A model generated the notes under the pieces. That model was not told where the DNA came from, did not search any database, and worked only from the letters and a program-made list of their open reading frames with translations. Source: a virus. Taken from it: a stretch of DNA of 36,246 nt. Made by a program: the position numbers and the translations under genes. The stretch is from the IMG/VR virus record IMGVR_UViG_3300009175_000039, positions 1-36,246 of that record; one strand, given 5' to 3'. Each line of letters opens with the position of its first letter. Within the stretch, counting starts at the first letter, position 1. Positions 4,970 through 10,278 of the stretch are shown here, piece by piece.

Positions 4970-4992
4970 CTGTCGGTCCTATCTGATAAGTT
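4970..4992 (+). promoter_or_regulatory. RecA-NDp-like promoter 6 (leaderless)
   Basis: CTGTCGGTC, an 8-bp spacer, then TAAGTT; the ATG of the next gene begins 7 bp after the -10, so the transcript is predicted to be leaderless. Confidence 0.7.
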
Positions 4993-4998
4993 GTCCCT

Positions 4999-5706
4999 AT
5001 GTCACTCACACGATCACGCGACCGCAAGGTCACTAATGCCGTCTCGCCTAATGGTAAGACACCTACAATAGCCAATACTTTTGGATTACCCGCCGGGATC
5101 GAATTCTCATGCCCGGGTGCCACGTCATTCTGTAGTAAGATCTGCTATGCTGGCAAACTGGAGAAGATCTACAAGGGCGTACGGAATATCTTGACCGACA
5201 ATTTCGAGCAATTGGTCAACGCCGAATCTGGCGAGATGGTATCTCTAATCAGCAATATGATTTCAGAATTCCGGGCGGATTGCGTGAAGCGTGATGCGCC
5301 TAAGTTATTCCGTATCCATTGGGACGGTGACTTTTTTAGTCCCGTCTATACTGCCGCGTGGTCAAAGGTTATCCGTGCATATCCTGACGTTCAATTCTGG
5401 GTTTATACTCGCGTGGCCCCTAGTGCCCTATTCTTGCATAGCATGAAACTAGAGAACCTCGCCCTATACTTTAGTGCCGATCCAGACAATATCGAGGCGG
5501 CACGTATTCTAGAATCACGCGGTATCAATATCGCATATGTCGATACATCCTTTGCTAATGGTAAGGAACAATTCCCCAATGCTACCCGTTGCCCTGAGAA
5601 TAACAAGGCATTGCCACTAATCTCCGATAAAGGTAGCGCGTGCGTTAGGTGTGGTTTGTGTGTCAATGGTCGCAAGTCCGTGCTATTCTCAACAACTAAA
5701 AGATGA
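4999..5706 (+). CDS. Gp88-like cysteine-rich phage protein
   Basis: A 235-residue protein resembling the phage 'gene product 88' domain family (recalled as PF17338). Visible features are FGLPAGIEFSCPGATSFC near residues 28-45 followed by SKICYAGK, an HWDGDFFSP segment near 107, FWVYTRVAPS near 133, and a C-terminal cysteine set RCPENN...CVRCGLC ending FSTTKR. Ten or so cysteines suggest a metal or Fe-S cluster; the biochemical function of the family is not known to me. The ATG lies at the predicted transcription start, with no Shine-Dalgarno, so translation is probably leaderless. It heads an operon with the genes at 5713 and 5875. Confidence 0.75.
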   Translation: MSLTRSRDRKVTNAVSPNGKTPTIANTFGLPAGIEFSCPGATSFCSKICYAGKLEKIYKGVRNILTDNFEQLVNAESGEMVSLISNMISEFRADCVKRDAPKLFRIHWDGDFFSPVYTAAWSKVIRAYPDVQFWVYTRVAPSALFLHSMKLENLALYFSADPDNIEAARILESRGINIAYVDTSFANGKEQFPNATRCPENNKALPLISDKGSACVRCGLCVNGRKSVLFSTTKR

Positions 5707-5712
5707 GGAATA

Positions 5713-5868
5713 ATGGATAATCTAACTGATAAGGTAGTCGATCTTACTAGCGTTGATGAACTGCTCTGGGAGTTTGACGGGGACCTATTGCATAACTACC
5801 TTTATTCCCGTTCATGGGACTGTATATGTGTCAATCCTAAAGGACAATTGGTCCACATGGATGGATGA
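5713..5868 (+). CDS. Small acidic hypothetical protein
   Basis: A 51-residue protein starting 6 bp after the Gp88-like gene with a GATGAGGAA ribosome-binding sequence. It is acidic in the first half (VDLTSVDELLWEFDGD) and has a C-I-C pair near residue 38. No family recognised. Its spacing indicates co-expression with the Gp88-like protein. Confidence 0.6.
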   Translation: MDNLTDKVVDLTSVDELLWEFDGDLLHNYLYSRSWDCICVNPKGQLVHMDG

Positions 5869-5874
5869 GGGCTA

Positions 5875-5946
5875 ATGTCTGCCCTATTTGGGTTTATAGT
5901 AAGTTTATTATTTGTTATCAAATTGTTACATTCTATCGGGAGGTAG
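5875..5946 (+). CDS. Membrane microprotein (23 aa)
   Basis: A 23-residue peptide with one hydrophobic segment (LFGFIVSLLFVIKLL) ending HSIGR. It begins 6 bp after the previous stop with a GAGGGCTA leader and ends 4 bp before the UUCG-type hairpin, so it fills the operon exactly. It resembles the membrane peptides at 3977 and 4057 in length and style. Function unknown. Confidence 0.45.
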   Translation: MSALFGFIVSLLFVIKLLHSIGR

Positions 5947-5950
5947 AGGT

Positions 5951-5974
5951 TGCCTACGCCTTCGGGCGCAGGCA
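5951..5974 (+). terminator. UUCG-capped hairpin
   Basis: Stem TGCCTACGCC / GGCGCAGGCA with one A-C mismatch and a TTCG loop, 4 bp after the operon's last stop codon. Confidence 0.65.
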
Positions 5975-6000
5975 AGATCTTGGCCGCTGGAAGATCTTTG
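5973..6000. promoter_or_regulatory. CAAGATCTTGGCCGC operator, copy e
   Basis: Left arm CAAGATCTTGGCCGC followed by a degenerate right arm GGAAGATCTTTG. TCAACTCAT-TTACGATG-CTTACGATG follows, the same order as in the other modules. Confidence 0.65.
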
Positions 6001-6024
6001 TCAACTCATTTACGATGCTTACGA

Positions 6025-6040
6025 TGTGAGGTACATCACA
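6025..6040. promoter_or_regulatory. Crp/GlxR-like site (perfect)
   Basis: TGTGAGGTACATCACA, a perfect match to TGTGANNTANNTCACA, at the same distance from promoter 7 as the site of promoter 6. Confidence 0.7.
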
Positions 6041-6057
6041 CCAAGACTATGCCCATA

Positions 6058-6080
6058 TTGTCGGTGGTATCTGCTATTGT
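6058..6080 (+). promoter_or_regulatory. RecA-NDp-like promoter 7 (leaderless)
   Basis: TTGTCGGTG, an 8-bp spacer, then TATTGT: a full match to the consensus. An ATG lies 6 bp after the -10. Confidence 0.8.
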
Positions 6081-6086
6081 GTACTT

Positions 6087-6239
6087 ATGAGACAAACACG
6101 AAGGCCACAGGCCCAGAAGTTGCATCCCGCCCGAGTTGTGCAGGTGCAAGAACTACGACGCAGCAACGCTGCCCAACCTCACCGTTCCGGTAAGGAATAT
6201 GTCCGCAAGCCAAAGCACGGGAATTGGGGTTCAGAATGA
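6087..6239 (+). CDS. Leaderless, highly basic small protein
   Basis: A 50-residue Arg/Lys/His-rich product beginning MRQTRRPQAQKLH and ending KPKHGNWGSE; it is strongly basic with very few acidic residues, as expected of a nucleic-acid-binding peptide. The ATG sits 6 bp after the -10 of promoter 7, so the mRNA should be leaderless. This precise placement supports the frame over the longer overlapping frame from 5912, which begins upstream of the promoter. It is the only gene between promoters 7 and 8. No family recognised. Confidence 0.65.
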   Translation: MRQTRRPQAQKLHPARVVQVQELRRSNAAQPHRSGKEYVRKPKHGNWGSE

Positions 6240-6242
6240 AAA

Positions 6243-6265
6243 CTGTCAGACCCTTGTGCTATAGT
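6243..6265 (+). promoter_or_regulatory. RecA-NDp-like promoter 8
   Basis: CTGTCAGAC, an 8-bp spacer, then TATAGT (R = A variant). The leader CTACCAACAACGAAAGGC follows, ahead of the WhiB ATG. Confidence 0.75.
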
Positions 6266-6293
6266 ATTCCTACCAACAACGAAAGGCTAGAAA

Positions 6294-6530
6294 ATGTGGC
6301 AATTTGAGGCAGTATGTGGACCCGAGGACGAAAAACTAATGTTCTCGGAACTCCCGTCGAAAATTGAGAAGATGAAGGTGCTTTGCTCTACCTGCCCAGT
6401 CGAGGCGGATTGCCTAAACTTTGCTATTGCCAACGATATCGAGTGGGGCATCTTTGGCGGGACAACCCCGAAGGATCGGAGACTCCTAAGCGAAGATCAG
6501 TTCCCGTCCTATTCGAGGGCCGCGGTATGA
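6294..6530 (+). CDS. WhiB-like transcription factor
   Basis: A 78-residue WhiB-family protein. The four Fe-S ligands are C8, C31, C34 and C40 (CX2CX5C core), followed by the turn motif GIFGG at residues 52-56 (usual form G[IV]WGG) and the basic TTPKDRR. WhiB proteins bind a 4Fe-4S cluster and act with the main sigma factor to turn genes on or off; phage versions can silence host whiB genes. The Phe in place of Trp in the turn is unusual. Start set by the CAACAACGAAAGGC leader of promoter 8. The stop overlaps the next gene (ATGA). Confidence 0.9.
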   Translation: MWQFEAVCGPEDEKLMFSELPSKIEKMKVLCSTCPVEADCLNFAIANDIEWGIFGGTTPKDRRLLSEDQFPSYSRAAV

Positions 6531-6838
6531 GACTCACTCTGGGTGGTCGGGAATACCCGCACGTGAAGTTGTGTCAGGGGACCTACGGCGACGGCAGCCT
6601 CGCGTTGATCTTCAAGGACGAGAACTTGGAGCGGCTAGCGACTGCCACGGTGTACTTGGACGTGAGTCCGAGTGCGGGTTGTGTCTGGATCAAGGACTGG
6701 TCCGAGAACGAAGGGATGCTGGATTCGTTGGTCAAGGCCCGAATCATCGAGCCGACCGGACGAACTCAGCCGACAGGTTGGGTCAAGGCAATCGAAGCGC
6801 GATTGCTTGTCGATCTTGCTCAAGTAGATCGACTCTGA
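6527..6838 (+). CDS. DUF4313-like phage protein
   Basis: A 103-residue protein beginning at the ATG that overlaps the WhiB stop; a longer upstream frame is discounted because it overlaps the WhiB gene. The pattern (LTLGGREYPHVKLCQGTYGDGSLAL near the start, then ATVYLDVS, then IKDWSENEGML near residue 56) resembles the DUF4313 family common in phages and mobile elements, function unknown. The DNA is clearly more GC-rich than the neighbours, suggesting separate acquisition. Confidence 0.65.
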   Translation: MRLTLGGREYPHVKLCQGTYGDGSLALIFKDENLERLATATVYLDVSPSAGCVWIKDWSENEGMLDSLVKARIIEPTGRTQPTGWVKAIEARLLVDLAQVDRL

Positions 6839-6849
6839 AAGGGCGCTGT

Positions 6850-6900
6850 ATGAACCTGACTGAGTGCGTGCTGCCGCTGTTGTTATCCCGCCCCTACTAG
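6850..6900 (+). CDS. Very short hydrophobic ORF (16 aa)
   Basis: Begins MNLTEC and ends LSRPY, after a GAAAGGGCGC leader 8 nt upstream of the ATG. Placed directly behind the DUF4313-like gene. The good leader is the only support; it may be chance. Confidence 0.25.
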   Translation: MNLTECVLPLLLSRPY

Positions 6901-6962
6901 GAAAATTTCACGGTTGCGTGAAAAAAGATCTTGGAGAAAAGATATCTAAGATTGTTATATTT

Positions 6963-7035
6963 GGTTCTGTAACTCAGTGGTTAGAGTGCCACCCTGTCAC
7001 GGTGGAAGTCGCCGGTTCAAGTCCGGTCAGAATCG
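6963..7035 (+). tRNA. trnD: tRNA-Asp (anticodon GTC)
   Basis: A 73-nt cloverleaf: acceptor GGTTCTG / CAGAATC with discriminator G, D arm ACTC/GAGT, anticodon stem CCACC/GGTGG with loop CTGTCAC, and T arm GCCGG/CCGGT with loop TTCAAGT. No encoded CCA. It is inserted directly in front of a half UUCG hairpin, see 7045-7071. Confidence 0.92.
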
Positions 7036-7044
7036 CAAGAGACC

Positions 7045-7071
7045 TTCGGGCGCAGGCAAGATCTTGGCCGC
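7045..7071. promoter_or_regulatory. Half hairpin plus operator arm, copy f
   Basis: TTCGGGCGCAGGCA followed by AGATCTTGGCCGC is identical to 5961-5987, but the left side of the UUCG hairpin is missing and the tRNA-Asp gene stands in its place. The right operator arm is also lost; TTGTCAACCC-TTTTACGATG follows. Confidence 0.6.
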
Positions 7072-7100
7072 CAAAAGTCACATTGTCAACCCTTTTACGA

Positions 7101-7116
7101 TGTGACTTACGACACA
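7101..7116. promoter_or_regulatory. Crp/GlxR-like site (one mismatch)
   Basis: TGTGACTTACGACACA, the same variant as at 4538; here it lies about 39 bp upstream of the TGTCGG box rather than 16 bp. Confidence 0.5.
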
Positions 7117-7154
7117 CCAAAATCTTATGATTAGTTGGCCAAACACTCTAGATA

Positions 7155-7177
7155 ATGTCGGTCTGATCTGATAGTCT
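7155..7177 (+). promoter_or_regulatory. RecA-NDp-like promoter 9
   Basis: ATGTCGGTC, an 8-bp spacer, then TAGTCT. The leader CTACCAACAACAAGAGAGGC follows, to the ATG at 7208. Confidence 0.7.
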
Positions 7178-7207
7178 ACGACTACCAACAACAAGAGAGG
7201 CTTTAAA

Positions 7208-8206
7208 ATGGCTCATGAACTAGAAGTATCTGCCGACGGCGTAGCCGCTGCTGCTTTCCGATCCGCGCCCGCGTGGCACGGTTTGGGCACCGTATTCGAG
7301 TCCTCGGTGACTACGGGCGAGATGCTCGACCTAGCCCACCTGTCAGATTGGAATGTCACGCTTAACGCCGTATCCGATCATGCGCCGGAGGACTTCCGAT
7401 TCGTGCGCCAATCGTACATGGTCACCCGTACCAACCCATTCGATCAGGGTACGGACGTTCTCGCCACCGTGGGCGAGCGTTACAACGTAATTCAAAACGA
7501 AGAACTATTCGCCTTTGCGGACCATATCCTAGACGGTGGTGCCGAGTGGGAATCTGCTGGCTCTCTCAAGGATGGCCGAGTTGTCTTTGGTTCTCTAGTC
7601 ATTCCTCATGAATTTACCCTTGACCCGTCAGGTGCTGCTGACACTACCCGTACCTACCTATTGGTGAATACCTCTCATGACGGTTCGGTTGCTGTACAGG
7701 CTTCCGTCACTCCCGTTCGAGTTGTCTGCCAGAATACTCTCAACATTGCACTAGGTAATGTTAAGCAGTCATTCAAGGTTCGGCACACTCAGACAGTCGG
7801 CGGGAAGGTCGCGGCTGCTCGTGAGGCTCTTGATCTGACATATGCCTACATGGACGAATTCGAGGTAGAAGCACAGGCCTTGTATGCTGCTGCTATCACG
7901 GAAGCACAGTTTAACGCTCTAGTCGTTAGCCTGTACCCAAAGCCCGAAAAGGACGCTAAGGGCGCTCTCACCAAATGGGAGAATAAATTAGACGCTATTA
8001 ATACGCTTTGGGTTGGTGCGACTAACGAAAATATCCGTGGTACTGCTTGGGGTGCGCTAAACACGCTTACCGAGCGTCTGGACTACGGTCGGTCAGGTCG
8101 CGGTGACGAACGCAACCTAATCGCAGCGGCTTCGGGGTTCGATCCGGTGACCAACGCAGAAAAGGGGCGCATTCTACGCGCTACCAAATTGTTGGTTGGT
8201 GTCTGA
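7208..8206 (+). CDS. DUF932 / TIGR03299-type phage/plasmid protein
   Basis: A 332-residue protein matching the DUF932 (LGT_TIGR03299) family found in phages and plasmids. Typical features are PAWHGLG near residue 22, a middle block VGERYNVIQNEELFAFAD near residues 92-109, the GRVVF segment, and the VRVVCQNTL motif near residue 176. The family function is not settled; members are often among the most abundant early or accessory proteins of actinophages. It has its own promoter (9), an AGAGAGGC leader and a GAAA-capped terminator hairpin, so it is a monocistronic, probably strongly expressed gene. Confidence 0.92.
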   Translation: MAHELEVSADGVAAAAFRSAPAWHGLGTVFESSVTTGEMLDLAHLSDWNVTLNAVSDHAPEDFRFVRQSYMVTRTNPFDQGTDVLATVGERYNVIQNEELFAFADHILDGGAEWESAGSLKDGRVVFGSLVIPHEFTLDPSGAADTTRTYLLVNTSHDGSVAVQASVTPVRVVCQNTLNIALGNVKQSFKVRHTQTVGGKVAAAREALDLTYAYMDEFEVEAQALYAAAITEAQFNALVVSLYPKPEKDAKGALTKWENKLDAINTLWVGATNENIRGTAWGALNTLTERLDYGRSGRGDERNLIAAASGFDPVTNAEKGRILRATKLLVGV

Positions 8207-8214
8207 TCCCGATG

Positions 8215-8238
8215 GGGTGGGGGCGAAAGCCCCCACCC
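8215..8238 (+). terminator. GAAA-capped terminator hairpin
   Basis: Perfect 10-bp stem GGGTGGGGGC / GCCCCCACCC with GAAA tetraloop, 8 bp after the DUF932 stop codon. Confidence 0.85.
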
Positions 8239-8239
8239 T

Positions 8240-8273
8240 GTTTCCTATGAGGAAACGTTTCCTGTGAGGAAAC
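8240..8273. repeat. Two tandem GTTTCC...GGAAAC hairpins
   Basis: GTTTCC-TATGA-GGAAAC and GTTTCC-TGTGA-GGAAAC stand side by side, then AAAATTTTTTT. They may add to termination; related TTTCCTGTGA sequences occur near 4912 and near 2870. Confidence 0.55.
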
Positions 8274-8290
8274 AAAATTTTTTTCGCGCC

Positions 8291-8305
8291 CAAGATCTTG
8301 CCCGC
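8291..8305. promoter_or_regulatory. CAAGATCTTG operator half, copy g
   Basis: CAAGATCTTGCCCGC (one change from the common arm), followed by TTGTCAACTC and three TTACGA repeats. Confidence 0.55.
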
Positions 8306-8355
8306 ATGATCTTAATTGTCAACTCTTTACGACCTTACGATTACGATGTATCTTC

Positions 8356-8371
8356 TGTGATCTACGTCACA
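8356..8371. promoter_or_regulatory. Crp/GlxR-like site (perfect)
   Basis: TGTGATCTACGTCACA fits TGTGANNTANNTCACA perfectly; its centre is about 63 bp upstream of the predicted start site of promoter 10, close to a classical class I activator position. Confidence 0.7.
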
Positions 8372-8397
8372 TATTTCTGTAGAAAAAACTATGGACT

Positions 8398-8420
8398 TTG
8401 TCGTATCTGAATGCTAATCT
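8398..8420 (+). promoter_or_regulatory. RecA-NDp-like promoter 10
   Basis: TTGTCGTAT, an 8-bp spacer, then TAATCT; the weakest match at positions 7-9 but with the right spacing and in the right place. Confidence 0.6.
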
Positions 8421-8445
8421 CTACCTATAAGAGAAAAGGGGAGTT

Positions 8446-8646
8446 ATGATTGTAACTATAAAGGCACCTACTTCTGCTTCCGCCCGCGTTGGGTTGTTTG
8501 AAGCAATTAAATGTGGCTTAGATTGTACATATATGGAAGGTGATATCCTCAATTTAGTTGTGACTGATCTGAATAGGGCAACTCGATTGTCTGATAAGAT
8601 TGGCGGAACTGTTGTGGCTGTCGTTGATAGAATGGAGTGGAGATAA
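8446..8646 (+). CDS. Small hypothetical protein
   Basis: A 66-residue protein with alternating beta-like and helical segments (MIVTIKAP start, then ARVGLFEAIKCG, then LNLVVTDLNRATRLSDKI), suggesting a small alpha/beta fold. No family recognised. A good AAAAGGGGAG ribosome-binding sequence precedes the ATG. Its TAA overlaps the ATG of the following gene (TAATG). Confidence 0.65.
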   Translation: MIVTIKAPTSASARVGLFEAIKCGLDCTYMEGDILNLVVTDLNRATRLSDKIGGTVVAVVDRMEWR

Positions 8647-8777
8647 TGGACGAAGATCTCTTTGATCTATTAGATGTGTATATTGTAAAGAATATGATTG
8701 AGGATACAGAGATCAAGGCAATAGAGAAGTTTCTAGAATTTGTACAAGAAAGTATTGACTTCCTCCCGCCCGAATGA
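8646..8777 (+). CDS. Small acidic helical protein (43 aa)
   Basis: A 43-residue product of leucine/isoleucine heptads and many acids (MDEDLFDLLDVYIVKNMIED at its start), likely a single amphipathic helix pair. It starts in a TAATG overlap with the previous gene. Its last codons form the -35 and spacer of the promoter for the next gene. No family recognised. Confidence 0.6.
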   Translation: MDEDLFDLLDVYIVKNMIEDTEIKAIEKFLEFVQESIDFLPPE

Positions 8778-8783
8778 TAGAAT
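8755..8783 (+). promoter_or_regulatory. Consensus housekeeping promoter
   Basis: TTGACT, a 17-bp spacer containing TCCCGCCC, then TAGAAT. The leader CAACCCAACCGAAAGG follows, ahead of the ATG at 8815. This differs from the TGTCGG-type promoters used upstream. Confidence 0.8.
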
Positions 8784-8814
8784 CTTTCTATCAACCCAAC
8801 CGAAAGGAAACAAA

Positions 8815-8952
8815 ATGGCTAAGGTAAGCGTTTACACCTACTTGGAAAAGTGGGCAGATGGTACGGAGCGCATTGTCCTCCGTGAGTCCGGTCGTTTCTA
8901 CGACAATATCAGCCTGACGTCTTTGCGTAAGGCCCCGGCTGTAACTCGCTAG
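8815..8952 (+). CDS. Small basic hypothetical protein
   Basis: A 45-residue protein (MAKVSVYTYLEKWADGTER at its start) with a beta-hairpin-like N-terminus and a basic TSLRKAPAVTR end. No family recognised. The start is set by the CGAAAGGAAACAAA leader behind a consensus TTGACT/TAGAAT promoter; a longer frame from 8740 overlaps that promoter and is rejected. A GAAA-capped hairpin ends the unit 6 bp later, so this is a single, probably strongly expressed gene. Confidence 0.7.
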   Translation: MAKVSVYTYLEKWADGTERIVLRESGRFYDNISLTSLRKAPAVTR

Positions 8953-8957
8953 TCAAC

Positions 8958-8979
8958 GGGTGGGGCGAAAGCCCCACCC
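8958..8979 (+). terminator. GAAA-capped terminator hairpin
   Basis: Perfect 9-bp stem GGGTGGGGC / GCCCCACCC with GAAA loop; nearly the same sequence as the hairpin at 8215. Confidence 0.8.
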
Positions 8980-8998
8980 ATAACTATTTGGAGATAAC

Positions 8999-9436
8999 AT
9001 GCTGGCAAACGGAACAATTGACATCATCCCGGGACCTGACGGTGACCCATACATTTCTATGCCCCAACTGGGCATGCACCTGCTAAATTCTGCCATGCAA
9101 GTATGGGAGGAATTTATCGACAGCCCCGATGCTGCTATCTATGACAAGACGGACACAACCGTCCTAAAAGCCACGGTGCAATCATGGATTGCCCTAAACC
9201 TAGAACTAATGGAGTCGGCGGTATTCTATCGTGAAACCCAAGAAGCCCTACAGTCTGCTGAATCTGAATTACTAATGTCATACAAGGAAAAGCCTGAAGG
9301 GTGGGATGATCCCTATGAGCCAAGATGTGATGGCTGTGGTGTATCTATGGAAGATACCGCCGATTGGTGCTCAAATTGCGGGGCTTGTTCGTATCACTGT
9401 TCTAACTATGATGGATGCGGGGTAGAAGATGACTGA
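8999..9436 (+). CDS. Protein with C-terminal zinc ribbon
   Basis: A 145-residue protein. Residues 1-105 are a helical, acidic region of unknown type. The C-terminus holds eight cysteines in CDGC...WCSNCGACSYHC...CG, a double-knuckle zinc ribbon similar to the zinc-ribbon domains that sit at protein termini. It begins with a GGAGATAAC ribosome-binding site 20 bp after the preceding hairpin. Function unknown; the domain type suggests nucleic-acid or protein contacts. Confidence 0.7.
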   Translation: MLANGTIDIIPGPDGDPYISMPQLGMHLLNSAMQVWEEFIDSPDAAIYDKTDTTVLKATVQSWIALNLELMESAVFYRETQEALQSAESELLMSYKEKPEGWDDPYEPRCDGCGVSMEDTADWCSNCGACSYHCSNYDGCGVEDD

Positions 9437-9449
9437 TTCTCCTTGTAAT

Positions 9450-9548
9450 CTATGTATTCCTGCCGGGCTACCGCCCGGCCCCGCTGCTAAGGCAGCGGGA
9501 ATACTACTAAGGGAATACTACTAACAAACTATCTAATTTAATACATAG
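9450..9548. ncRNA. Three-way-junction RNA element candidate
   Basis: GTATTCC (9454-9460) pairs with GGAATAC (9498-9504). Inside are two perfect hairpins: GCCGGGC-TACC-GCCCGGC (9462-9479) and CCGCTGC-TAAG-GCAGCGG (9481-9498). An outer, partly competing pairing CTATGTATT (9450-9458) with AATACATAG (9540-9548) is also perfect. A tandem 14-bp repeat GGGAATACTACTAA (9497-9510, 9511-9524) duplicates one side of the closing stem, allowing an alternative fold. On the plus strand it would be the 3' UTR of the gene at 8999. Confidence 0.6.
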
Positions 9549-9746
9549 TGGTCTTTAGGAAAATAAGCCTAGGGGTCGCTAACATCTAATGATGCTTAGG
9601 ATAACTGTACAAAACCCGGTTACCCCCACAATGGTTATCCTGCCATATCCTGCTCAGGGGGAATAAAAAATACTCCCGATGATCACCGAGAGTTTAAATT
9701 AATAAACAGACTGGGCTTCATCTGTAATTATATTATAGCATATAAT
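9549..9746. other. Non-coding stretch with a possible stem
   Basis: About 200 bp without a gene. AGGATAAC near 9598 can pair with GTTATCCT near 9634. The remainder is AT-rich (TAATTATATTATAGCATATAAT near the end, read as several -10-like boxes). Nothing else recognised. Confidence 0.35.
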
Positions 9747-9809
9747 AAAGCAGGGGCGGGAGAAGCCCCCCCCACCCCTGCAATACAATTATACCAAATA
9801 TCTATATAT
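9747..9809 (-). repeat. Promoter-hairpin repeat unit 1
   Basis: Read on the minus strand: TTTGGTATAAT (extended -10), then 7 nt, then the hairpin GCAGGGG...CCCCTGC followed by TTTATT. The hairpin would start at the expected transcription start, giving a tiny terminated RNA. A second copy follows directly. Confidence 0.6.
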
Positions 9810-9889
9810 AAAGCAGGGGCGGGTGAAGCAACTTGCAGGTAAGCACCCCCCACCCCTGTAATATAATTATACCAAACATCTATATTTAA
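9810..9889 (-). repeat. Promoter-hairpin repeat unit 2
   Basis: Second copy of the unit at 9747. On the minus strand TTTGGTATAAT is followed by hairpin CAGGGGTGGG / CCCGCCCCTG and CTTTATATA. The hairpin loop carries about 14 extra bases compared with unit 1, while stem, promoter and flanks are kept. Confidence 0.6.
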
Positions 9890-9904
9890 CAGAAGGGGAA
9901 AGAC

Positions 9905-10246
9905 ATGATTAGCGACAGAGAATTTCTCAGATCGAAAGGATTCGAAGTCGGGGAACGGGGACGATTCTCCTCCCCCATGGTAGAAGCCCTAAAGACAAGA
10001 GATAATAAAACAAAGACAGATACAATGGAAAGTGTTATTGCCAAGGCATCCCTACCTAATTCTGTCATCCAAACAAAAGTGCGGGAACCTAGAGAACTCT
10101 TTGGTTATACCAAAGAAGGAAACAAGGTAGGTTTCATTACTTGTTTCAAGTGTCATACTCATATGATGTGGTGTAAGTGTGATCTCGTTACCGCCCCGTC
10201 TATCGTGACGAGGTGCGAAAACCCCCTAGTAAAAGTCGGAGGCTAA
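9905..10246 (+). CDS. Lsr2-like DNA-binding domain fused to zinc cluster
   Basis: A 113-residue protein. Residues 5-29 (REFLRSKGFEVGERGRFSSP, then MVEALK) follow the pattern of the Lsr2 C-terminal domain, whose RGR loop (here residues 18-20) enters the minor groove of AT-rich DNA. A central basic/polar linker leads to a compact Cys/His cluster C80, C83, H84, H86, C90, C92. Lsr2 is the actinobacterial H-NS analogue; a phage copy without the N-terminal oligomerisation domain could compete with it. GAAGGGGAAAGAC precedes the ATG. The Lsr2 resemblance is by motif, not alignment. Confidence 0.55.
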   Translation: MISDREFLRSKGFEVGERGRFSSPMVEALKTRDNKTKTDTMESVIAKASLPNSVIQTKVREPRELFGYTKEGNKVGFITCFKCHTHMMWCKCDLVTAPSIVTRCENPLVKVGG

Positions 10247-10255
10247 TGGTACAAT
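10247..10255 (+). promoter_or_regulatory. Extended -10 TGGTACAAT
   Basis: TGG plus TACAAT directly after the stop of the Lsr2-like gene and 24 bp before the ATG at 10279; no clear -35. It could give the next gene its own transcript. Confidence 0.45.
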
Positions 10256-10278
10256 AGGAGACTAGGAAAGGAGATATC

